Shown here one piece after another: positions 11,112 to 19,590 of a stretch of DNA of 64,000 bases. Made by a program: the position numbers and the translations under genes. A model generated the notes under the pieces. That model saw only the letters and a program-made list of their open reading frames with translations, made no database searches and had not been told where the DNA came from. Each line of letters opens with the position of its first letter. The stretch's first letter is position 1. This DNA is from Thereva unica (taxonomy: Eukaryota; Arthropoda; Insecta; Diptera; Therevidae): assembly GCA_949987705.1 (NCBI GenBank), contig CATLJY010000073.1, positions 1 to 64,000 on the forward strand. The letters are read 5' to 3'.

Positions 11112-11843
11112 TTACAAGTTTTCAAAGTTTTCAAGTTGTGATAAATCTTCAGAAATATTTGTATTTGAAGAATAATTTATTGGAGACATTACAGGAAACG
11201 ATGAATTTGAATTAGATTCTACAGAAGATATTGGTGAATAGTTCTCCTTGTATTGTTGCGACTGCTGTATTGAAGAAAAATTGTCCCCATATTGTTGTGG
11301 TTGATGTGATTGGCCTGACTGAATTTCTTCGAGTAATAATAATACCTTAATTCTAAACTTTCTCATTTGCTCCTCAGACAAATTTTCTACATCTGGCAAC
11401 AAACTTAGTAGAAACATTTTTCTAGAACTGTCTGTCTTTAATTCTTTTTTTTTAATCCAGTCGATAAATGCTTTATCAGCCTCGTTGGTAACTCTTCTTA
11501 TTTTTGGTTTTTTAAAAGTGTTTGATACAACGGATCCAGAAGACGGTGTTTCAAATGTATTCGTACTTGTACGCGTATATGGTACTTCGTCAATTGTAGA
11601 AGTAGATTCTATATTTTCAGTGTTTACCTCTGAAAGTGGACTAGGTATATTCCCCGGTTCACCAGTGTGTACAATTGCTTTTACAAAAGCGAGAACAAAT
11701 TGTAATTCTTCGTGCAGATAATATAATTTTTTTTGCTTTGTGGATGAACCACTAGGGGTTGGTTTTAGGCTCCGGACAAATCCATTCCTTATATTCCTCC
11801 ACTTAGTTTGACAATCAGCAACTGCAAAGAAACATGCATTTTC
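11112..11843 (-). CDS. MADF-BESS protein, antisense in transposase intron
   Basis: An open frame follows the acceptor-like TTTCTTTGCAG (ending near 11844 on the minus strand). It encodes the second half of a MADF domain (DCQTKWRNIRNGFVRSL, then LQFVLAFV), a Ser/Thr-rich linker, a BESS motif (MFLLSLLPDVENLSEEQMRKF, shown in part), and a Gln/Ser/Asn-rich tail. PIF/Harbinger elements usually carry such a Myb/MADF partner that helps the transposase bind DNA and enter the nucleus. The exon for the first half of MADF should lie upstream, antisense to transposase exon 2, but none is evident, so the gene may be 5'-truncated. Confidence 0.65.
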   Translation of the reverse strand, partial: ENACFFAVADCQTKWRNIRNGFVRSLKPTPSGSSTKQKKLYYLHEELQFVLAFVKAIVHTGEPGNIPSPLSEVNTENIESTSTIDEVPYTRTSTNTFETPSSGSVVSNTFKKPKIRRVTNEADKAFIDWIKKKELKTDSSRKMFLLSLLPDVENLSEEQMRKFRIKVLLLLEEIQSGQSHQPQQYGDNFSSIQQSQQYKENYSPISSVESNSNSSFPVMSPINYSSNTNISEDLSQLENFENL

Positions 11844-11866
11844 TAATATTACGTACGTTTTTTTAG

Positions 11867-12773
11867 ATACCTATCAACTGGATGTAGTTTTCGAGCACTA
11901 GGATTTTACTTTGCTCGAGGAGAATGCACTATATCTCGAGTAGTAGCAGAAACAACAGAAGTTATATGGGTCTCACTAAGAGAAACTTACATGCCTGTAC
12001 CAACTACAGGTGAATGGAAGGCTATTGCAACCAGATACTACGAGCTTTGGAACCTCCCAAATTGTTTAGGATCAATTGACGGGAAACATATAAGGATTCA
12101 AAAGTATCCCAATACAGGATCTGCAAATTATAATTATAAGGGATACCATTCTATTATTTTGTTGGGATGCTGCGATGCAGACGGTTATTTTACGGCTATA
12201 GAATGTGGATTTGCTGGAAGAAATAGTGACGGTGGTGTCTTTCAGGCATCGGCTTTTGGAAAGTGGTTAGAAAGAGATGGTTTAAATATTCCTAATTCGG
12301 GATCACCTTTACCAAATGATGGAGATAGTGGAAATATATTTCCATATTACTTTGTCGGAGACAATGCGTTTCCTTTAAAGAAATATTTAATGAGACCTTA
12401 TTCAGTGAGAAACTTAGACAACGTTAAAAGAATATATAATTACAGATTGAGCCGTGGACGAAAAACAATTGAATGTGTTTTCGGCATGATGTCACAAAAA
12501 TTTCAAGTTCTTTTGAAACCTATTACATGTCGCAAATATGCCACGATAATTTCTATAGTAAAATGCATATGTATTTTGCATAACTACATACGTAAACGTG
12601 AAGGAGTGCAGTACACAATCAGTACATTCGGGGATTCAACAACACAAACCCAAAAACCGATTTTGATACCCAATATGACTTTTGAAAACACACCAAATGG
12701 TTTACGTAACTATTTATCAAATTATTTTTTGAAACCTGACTGTGCACTGTCTTGGCAGTGGAATTACTTATAG
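11867..12773 (+). CDS. Harbinger DDE transposase, exon 2
   Basis: After the acceptor TTTTTTTAG (to 11866) the frame continues as YLSTGCSFRALGFYF and runs to a stop at 12771-12773. It is a DDE_Tnp_4 nuclease: first aspartate in GSIDGKHI, second in FVGDNAFPL, then a glutamate in RKTIECVFGMM, followed by the usual ILHNYI motif. It cuts and joins DNA at TWA targets. Total length with exon 1 is about 398 residues, normal for the family, with no stops. The final leucine and stop codon come from the target duplication and the flanking BEL sequence. Confidence 0.85.
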
Positions 12774-12853
12774 TTGGAGATAGCCTTGTTTAAAAGATCA
12801 ATGTGCACCTTTTGCAGTTTCAAGGCTTCATTAAAGGAGGTTTCTGCAGCCAT
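12771..12853 (-). pseudogene. gag: BEL gag N-terminal segment
   Basis: From the ATG at 12853 a frame encodes about 28 residues (MAAETSFNEALKLQKVHIDL and on), with heptad-like leucines. It meets the Harbinger insertion and continues in phase with the Gag-protease ORF at about 10490. There is no room for a normal several-hundred-residue Gag between this start and the zinc knuckles, so the capsid region seems deleted in this family or copy. Confidence 0.55.
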
Positions 12854-13019
12854 ATTGACTAGTCAATCACAAACACCTTGTAAAAAAAAAAAAAAACTTT
12901 GAACTGATGTATCACGAATGTATCACTTGCACTTGATCACAGTTAGGGCGTTACCCCTTGAAATGAATAAATCGAGAACGAAGCTTTAGTAAATTAGGCG
13001 TATGTAGGAACTAAACTCT

Positions 13020-14150
13020 TTTAAGGACTTGGTGTGGAAGAAATTGATATAGGTGAGAAAACTCGCCTCGAGAATGTAATAAATTGGGTTGGTATGAAAA
13101 CCTTCCAATTGATTTGATTTTAAATGAGGGACTTCCCTCTGAAAATAGTATTTTTGAGGACTAGGCTCATGTAAATTTGCTTGGTGCTTAAGACCTTGCA
13201 ACAGGTGAGGGACTTGCCTCGAGATTGTAATAAATTGGGTTGGTATGAAAACCTTCCAATTGATTCAAAGTCATGAAACTAGGCTCGAGTTCAGTATGAA
13301 CCTTGCAATTGATTGAAAAGAGGGACTTTGCCTCGGGAAATTAATATTTTTGAGAACTAAGCTCGAATAATTGTTCGGTATGAAAACCTTACAATTGTTT
13401 GAAGTGAGGGTTGCACCTCGGGAAATTAATATTTGAGGACTAGGCTCTAATAATTGTTCGGTATGAAAACCTTACAATTGATTGAAGTGAGGGCTGTGCC
13501 TCGGGAAAATAATATATTTGAGGACTAGGCTCGAATAATTGTTCGGTATGAAAACCTTACAATTGATTGAAGTGAGGGCTGTGCCTCGGGAAAATAATTA
13601 TTTGAGAACTAAGCTCGAATAATTGTTCGGTATGAAAACCTTACAATTGATTGAAGTGAGGGCTGTGCCTCGGGAAAATAATATATTTGAGGACTAGGCT
13701 CGAATAATTGTTCGGTATGAAAACCTTACAATTGATTGAAGTGAGGGCTGTGCCTCGGGAAAATAATACATTTGAGGACTAGGCTCGAATAATTGTTCGG
13801 TATGAAAACCTTACAATTGATTGAAGTGAGGGCTGTGCCTCGGGAAAATAATATATTTGAGGACTAGGCTCGAATGTTCGGTAATAAAATGCAAGAACTA
13901 GGTTCATATAAAAATAGCTTGGTTTGTAAGACCCTGCTATGGGTGAGGGGCTTGCCTTAAGAAACATTTCAATAATAAAAATGTAAAAAAAAACTAGGCT
14001 CATGTAAAAAGAGCCTGGCGTGTAAGACCTTGCTATGAGTGAGGGGCTTGCCTCAAGAAAATTATAAATTTTAAGACCAGGCTCGAAATAAAAATAGCTT
14101 GGTATGTAAGACCGTGCTATAGGTGAGGGACTTGCCTCGAAAATAATAAA
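13020..14150 (-). repeat. 84-bp minisatellite in the BEL 5' leader
   Basis: Tandem units occupy the untranslated leader between primer site and gag. The best-conserved units (13437-13870) have an 84-bp period; outer units diverge and vary in length. Each contains GGT, a 6-8-nt loop and ACC, enclosed by stems that change together: AATTGG/CCAATT (13082-13110, 13233-13261), AATTGT/ACAATT (13369-13396), ATAGC/GCTAT (14094-14120), TTGC/GCAA (13177-13201). Frames crossing the array are repeat-derived and not credible proteins. Confidence 0.85.
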
Positions 14151-14298
14151 TTGAAACACTGGTCTTAAAAATAGAAAGTCACTGAGCACTAGGTTCACAC
14201 GAATGGTTGACACTAATATTCTTCGAATGGTTGCATGAGTTTAGGAACTTTACTTCCACTGAAACTTTTAAACAATATGCACTGCACTTAGAAGCACA

Positions 14299-14315
14299 TC
14301 CGGCTCGAAGGACCA
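14299..14315 (-). promoter_or_regulatory. BEL primer-binding site (tRNA-Tyr type)
   Basis: The plus strand reads TCCGGCTCGAAGGACCA, the 3' end of an insect tRNA-Tyr with its CCA tail; the minus strand is therefore the primer site TGGTCCTTCGAGCCGGA. It lies 2 nt inside the 5' LTR, the standard position. Two further copies sit within the LTRs at 6654-6670 and 14356-14372. No tRNA gene accompanies them. Confidence 0.8.
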
Positions 14316-14317
14316 TA

Positions 14318-16005
14318 TGTTTTTTTGTATCAAAAAAACTCAGCAAATAAGGAAATCCGGCTCGAAGGACCATATGTTTTTTGTTCAAAGAAAAAAACTA
14401 CTTTAAAACAAATGAAAATTATTTGACACCATTTGGCCTCTAGTTACAGCACACACTGATAAAAAGGAACAAAGAGTAAAGTTCACTTTAAAATTATAAT
14501 TCACTTTTATTTGACTAATTCAATTTTAGGTTTTAGATACACAATTCAAAATAACAATATATAATTCATCAATATAATTCACTGAATCAATGTCATTAAA
14601 TTTTAACTTTTAAGAGCTTTGCAGTTATTAAGGAAAATAATAAATAAAAATTATAAGAAGGGTTAGTTTATAAGATTGAATTAAAGTTTACTGTATTCAC
14701 TCGATGTGAACATCCACTCAAAAAAATGTATATATTATTGATCACCCTCATCAACGGTGTTAGCTAAAATAAACAATCCACTTAATCACCTCAACAACGA
14801 TGGAAACTAAAATATCAGATTAATTAAATTCCTCATCCACGTTGATCACTAAAATCACTTCAATTTCAAAGCAGAGAAACAAGTTAAAATATTATTGTAA
14901 CGAATCAAGGAAATCGTAAAAAAATCGTTCACCATATCAAATATTATTTATTTAAAGAATAAAAGGAAAATTATGAAATATGAATATTGTATTGTGGTAA
15001 TTAAGTACTCACCTGACCTTGAAAGTTGGCCTTGAACTTTAATTTGGTTGCGGACAAAGGGATTGTTAAAATAAAGGTCAAGGGAAAGAGGAATTATAAA
15101 TTACTGTTCATAGTCTGTTCCCATGAACAAGGAAAAGGAAAGTTGTTAATATTAATTCTCGGTCTATTCCCGAGAATTAAGGAAAAAATTAGTAATAATA
15201 GTAGTTCTCGGTCTATTCCCGAGAACTAAGGAAGATTAGTAAATAGTTGTAGTTCTCGGTCTAATCCCGAGAACTAAGGAAGATTAGTAATAGTTCTCGG
15301 TCTATTCCCGAGAACTAAGAAAAATTAGGAATAATAGTTCTCGGTCTATTCCCGAGAACTAAGGAAAAATTTAGGAATAGTTCTTGGTCTATTCCCAAGA
15401 ACTTTAAAATGGAGGAAGGAAATATAAAATTGAGGCCAACTTACCCTCGAGGCGCTCGGTATCCAAAGAGAGGAAGATTCATGGGTGCAACGATTTTTGT
15501 TAACTCACTTGAATTCGATTCAAGTGGGGATAGAAATATATAACGGAATGACTGAAGTGATTTTTGTTTGAATAATGCAAGTGGGAATGAAAATTTTAAT
15601 TGTGCATGTGTTGAGGTGAGAAGTGTTACCAGAGTAAATATTTATTCGAGTGAATGTATGAATTTTTGAATGAATGTTCTTAAGAAAAATTTGGTTTCTT
15701 AAAGTTAAATTAGTATTAATGATAATGATGTTAAACGATGCTACTCAATGTCCATGTGATCCAAAGATGATGTAAATTGTTGATAAGTTCTTGATGTTCC
15801 CTTGTTAGAGCTGAATGACCGTGATTGTTGCTACATATGTAATTGCCCAGGAGTGTATGTAATTGCATCTGGTTTCCTAATGCGGCTTTATTTTTCTGAA
15901 ATAAAATTATTAATGTGCCCTAAGGTGATATGGTGAACGAAGAAGGAAAAGGAAACATGAAAGATAAACCAGGGAGATTTATATTATGTTGTGAAGAATT
16001 GAACA
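14318..16005 (-). repeat. BEL 5' LTR (1688 bp)
   Basis: This is the partner of 6617-8306 and lies at the 5' side of the minus-strand element. It ends GAATTGAACA next to the target duplication gagtc (16006-16010). It carries the second copy of the seven-hairpin array (15105-15404) and an internal primer-site copy 38 bp from its inner edge. The 67-codon frame at 15026-15229 crosses the array and is not a gene. Confidence 0.9.
15105..15404 (-). repeat. Seven tandem hairpins in the 5' LTR
   Basis: The array repeats the order seen in the other LTR: one GTTCAT/ATGAAC copy, one ATTCTCGG/CCGAGAAT copy, four AGTTCTCGG/CCGAGAACT copies (one with an altered loop) and one TTCTTGG/CCAAGAA copy. Linkers between copies 4 and 5 differ from the 3' LTR while hairpin number and stems are unchanged. 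Confidence 0.9.
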
Positions 16006-16079
16006 GAGTCCGCTGGAGGGCAACTGTTTCCGCCCTATGTCCCATGAGGGATTAAAGGAGCACAATGATAACAGGGACA

Positions 16080-16278
16080 GGCTGAAGTGTACTATAAACC
16101 GGCTTTAATTAGTATTAACTGGTTCTGTTAATATTCATCCTCTCATCTTTACAATCTTTCCGCAACTGCTTGTACAGGGTCTGTCACGTATGCTAGGACT
16201 CCTAATAGTTTGGCGCTATAAAATTTGTAAATAGAGTATTACTAACACCCTGTATGTAACAAATCAAAGGCTTTATTT
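16080..16278. other. Spacer after the RTE element
   Basis: No gene is visible between the right RTE target duplication and the inverted-repeat element at 16279. Confidence 0.4.
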
Positions 16279-16857
16279 CCCAGCGGGAAAACTAGCGAGG
16301 GGTTACTCAGGTAACCCAAGAATTCATTAATGATTTGTGTAACCGCTTACATGGTAATTGAAAAATTCTACTGCAAATTTAGTAAAATGGAGGTCTTTAC
16401 ATTGTAATGGCTAGGTAAGCGACTAGGTAATGACTTGTGAAATACTTTCGTTGGAAATGTGATGTGCTTTTATTATTCTTTGTCTTGTCGAAGCCTCTCT
16501 TCTTGAGTTTATTCCTTCCTCCAAATTCGTTCGGTGTGGATCGTGCAGTACAGTCAAAAAGATATCTTGCTAGTAAAATTCTCACCAAATGTAGGTGAAA
16601 TACAATGGTTATTTTGGAATGTAATGTTTTTAATGCTAAAAAGGGTAGCCAGAATTTTATTCTGCGTGCCTTACATGGTAATCTGTATTCACTTAATACA
16701 CTTCACCTCTGAAATAAGCCCTCGTTTGTAATGCCTACAGTAAGCACTTACCGCCATAGGATATCCCTATATAAAAGTAAGCTATTATTTCATCACAAAG
16801 GTAATGGGTCCACCTCATTATCACCTCGCTTACCTAGCCATTACATTTCCCGCTGGG
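16279..16857. mobile_element. Candidate MITE with 12-bp inverted ends
   Basis: CCCAGCGGGAAA at 16279-16290 is exactly inverted at 16846-16857. A second motif, TGTAATGGCTAGGTAAGCGA, occurs forward near 16404 and inverted at 16826-16845, forming subterminal repeats. There is no coding capacity; the frames at 16397-16588 and 16534-16731 overlap on opposite strands and match nothing. No clear target duplication flanks it, so the superfamily is unknown. Confidence 0.55.
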
Positions 16858-17484
16858 TTGTAAAAACGGAGAATATTTAAACACTTTTATCAGTTTTATC
16901 CCGTAAACTTCCGAAGTTATCGTCGAAGGCGAACTGGCAATCAATAAATCTTGGTGCTTCCTGTGTAGATCAATAAATTACTTGCTAAACATACAACATT
17001 CTATCGCCACTATCTCAGTACCATCGAAATAAACCCTGTCCTGCCTGCACGGCAATCTTATTCCCTCAGCACCAAATTAGATAACTCGTCTCACTCCTTC
17101 CACCTGCAGCCCTCTTTTCGGGCACTCTACAAAGTAGGAATTCGTTTCTAAAAAGAACAACTGGATTCTGGAATAATGGGTTAGTATTTCCGAGCTCATA
17201 CAACATCCCAGAATTCAAACGCAGAATTCCTCGTCAATTCCACCTCCCAACGATCATAATGGTTAACCTATTCCACCCTTGTGCTAATCTTACTGCAAGA
17301 CAATGAAACATGATATGACAAACTAAATAATGGACTAGTTGTACAAGAGTTATTTTGGAAAATTTGTTCAAAAATCGTACATTTTTCAAGTTTTTTTTTT
17401 ATTTTGATTTGCTTCAAGGGTGGATTCACCGCATTGAAAAAGAGGTTATAATAAATTTTCCAATTTATTTTTGATATTATTTCA
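16858..17484. other. Unassigned spacer
   Basis: About 630 bp with no recognised gene or repeat. Base composition varies from a mixed stretch (16990-17280) to AT-rich DNA before the Helitron-like element. Confidence 0.4.
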
Positions 17485-18905
17485 TCTATAATATAAAAAT
17501 AAGTCGGATTTTCCTTCCTGACGCTATAATTCCAGAACGCACGATCCGATTTCCTCGGTTTTGCATTCGTTGGAAAGGTTTCGGGCTCCGTGAGGTTTAT
17601 AGCAAAAAAATTTCACCAGAAAAGCAGGCAGTTGGTCCATAGCAGCCATTTCAAGAGGGCGGATTACCATTGTCTTTACAACCCCTCGACATGGATATCA
17701 AATGAAAGGTTATGGTAAGTAGAACACAAAAAGCAATATAGTATACTCAATATATCGTTTGGACCATGGCAATCATCTCAAGAGAGCAGATGACCATTTT
17801 CTTCACAACCCCTTCGACATGGATATCAAATGAAAGAGTATGATAAGTAGAACACCATAGGCAATAAAGTATACTCAATATAACGTTTGGTCCATGGCGA
17901 CCATCTCAAGCGGGCGGATTACCATTTTCTTCACAACCCCTTCGAGATGGGTATCAAATGAGAGAGTATGATAAGTAGAACACATAAGCAATATAGTATA
18001 CTCAATATATCGTTTGGTCCATAGCGGTCATCTCCAGAGGTTGGATTACCATTATCTTCACACCCCTCGATATGGATTTCAAATGAAAGGGTATGATAAT
18101 AGAACACCATAAGCAATATAGTATGTATACTCAATATATCGTTTGGTCCATGGCGGTCATCTCAAGGGGGAGGATGATCATTTTCTTCACTACCCCCTCG
18201 ACATTGGTATCAAATGAAAGGGCATTATAAGAAGAATGCCATAGAGTATGTCATTAGATTCATGGCGGCCATCTCAAGAGGGCGGATTACCATTTTTTCA
18301 CAACACCCGAGACATGGGTAGCAAATGAAAGGCTATGAAAAGTAGAACACCATAAGCAATATAGTATACTCAATTTATAATTTGGTCCATGGCGGCCATC
18401 TCAAAAGGGCGGTTTACCATTTCCTTCACAACCCCTCCTAGATGGGTATCAAATGAAAGAGTATGATAAGTAGAACAATATAAGCAATATAGTATACTCA
18501 ATATATCGTTTGGTCCATAGCGGCCATCTCGAGAAGGCGGATTACCATTTTCTTCACAACCCCTACGACATGGGTATCAAATGAAAGAGTATGAGAAGTA
18601 GAACACCATAACCAATATAGTATACTCAATATATCGTTTGGTACATGGCGGTCATCTCAAGAGGGCGGATTACCATTTTCGTCCCAACCCCTTCGAGATG
18701 GGTAGCAAATGAGAGAGTATGATAAGTAGAACACCATAAGCAATATAGTATACTCAATATATCATTTGGTCCATGGCGGTCATATCCCAAAATCAATTTT
18801 CCCAGATTTGTTCTTTTTTCACTATAGCTTTTTCCTATCGCAGACTGTGTCCTCACAATCTTATTTTATTGAAAGGCGTTGCAACGCACGCGGGTTTTTG
18901 CTAGT
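17485..18905 (+). mobile_element. Helitron-like non-autonomous element with tandem repeats
   Basis: The left end starts TCTATAATATAAAAATAAG between A and T; the right end has the perfect palindrome GCGTTGCAACGC, then CGCGGGTTTTTGCTAGT. A 5' TC and a hairpin followed by CTAGT are Helitron termini. The interior (about 17670-18790) is an array of roughly nine units of 115-130 bp that recur around ACAACCCCTTCGACATGGG and ATAGTATACTCAATATATCG. It has no coding capacity and must be moved by proteins from another element. Small frames at 17931-18134 and 18626-18856 are repeat artefacts. Confidence 0.75.
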
Positions 18906-19590
18906 CAAAAATAAAATTTAAAGACATAAAAATATTTGAATTATTTTTCAAATGCAACCTGTATCTAAGGGTGGTTGAAAATAACTTATTTCTTCTTAAC
19001 AATACCAAGCAACCAACCTGCCATCCGGTAGCAGCAATAATTACCCAAAACGTAGAAAAAAGCTGCTGTATAAAGTTTATTTTTAAAATATTACTTCCCT
19101 TTAGTTTTATCCCCTTAATGCTTGATAAAATTTGGCTAGATTAAATAAAAATCAAGCACCTTCGCAAATAAATATAAAAAAGAGTGCATTTAATTTCATT
19201 ATTATAATTATCCTTATTCTTTAAAAGGGGTGTATTTTATATTTATAAGAGTGACAAACATATTTTATTGCAGTCCTAAAATTCCCTGCTGATTTTCATA
19301 ATCAGCCACCAAAAAACATGAAGAGAAATAGTTTCAAAACGGTGTTTCGACACCCCTCCCCCTCCCATTCCTTTGCGTTGCAAATGGACTTTTCGCTAAC
19401 TAATGCAAATAAGTCTCATAAAATCAAAAAGTCCGAAAACTGAAAAATCATGAGATTCGATATCTCAAATTTGTATACGGCACCGCGCCCCAGCCAAAAT
19501 AAATTCAACTTCATTTTAATGTTCCAAGAAAATACCTTCTTATGTACACTTTATTTCCATCATCGATAACCCTCAGCTTTTTTATTATGT
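18906..19590. other. AT-rich spacer
   Basis: No gene or clear repeat is visible between the two Helitron-like elements. Confidence 0.4.

Larger units (their letters stand above)
10494..12767 (+). mobile_element. PIF/Harbinger transposon in BEL gag
   Basis: The element is bordered by TTA at 10491-10493 and 12768-12770, the target typical of PIF/Harbinger. Short inverted ends (CACTGCC at 10499-10505, GGCAGTG at 12754-12760) lie just inside. Removing the segment together with one TTA copy leaves the flanking BEL gag codons in phase, which supports these limits. It carries a two-exon DDE transposase on the plus strand and a MADF-BESS gene on the minus strand inside the transposase intron. Confidence 0.75.
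6617..16005 (-). mobile_element. Non-autonomous BEL/Pao LTR retrotransposon
   Basis: Two near-identical LTRs with TGTT...AACA ends flank a minus-strand interior, and the element is bordered by the 5-bp duplication gagtc (6612-6616 and 16006-16010), the length typical of BEL/Pao. A tRNA-Tyr-type primer site lies inside the right LTR and a polypurine tract beside the left one. The interior codes only for zinc-knuckle Gag and a DUF1758-type protease; no RT, RNase H or integrase is visible. About 2.27 kb of the interior is an inserted Harbinger transposon. Few LTR differences point to recent insertion. Confidence 0.85.
3940..16067 (+). mobile_element. RTE-clade LINE, split by a BEL insertion
   Basis: The element is bounded by a perfect 12-bp direct repeat, ataacagggaca, at 3928-3939 and 16068-16079, as expected for a LINE target-site duplication. 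It has a GC-rich 5' UTR (3940-4215), an ORF with endonuclease and RT (4216-6616), and a short ending at 16011-16067. Everything from 6617 to 16005 is a later BEL/Pao insertion. Without it the LINE is only about 2.7 kb, because the first half of RT is deleted near 5690-5700. Confidence 0.8.

Noticed and set aside
13779..14213. 144-codon minus-strand frame
   Set aside because: It runs through the leader minisatellite, and its protein repeats (ASPSPIARSY) just reflect the tandem units.
14299..14315. tRNA-Tyr gene
   Set aside because: Only the last 17 bases of a tRNA, including CCA, are present. The position beside an LTR shows it is a primer-binding site. The copies at 6654-6670 and 14356-14372 have the same origin.
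15026..15229. 67-codon frame in the BEL 5' LTR
   Set aside because: It crosses the hairpin array on the strand opposite to the element's sense and has no counterpart in protein families.
17931..18856. Small frames containing GPNDILSILYCL
   Set aside because: The shared peptide comes from translating the tandem units of the Helitron-like element.
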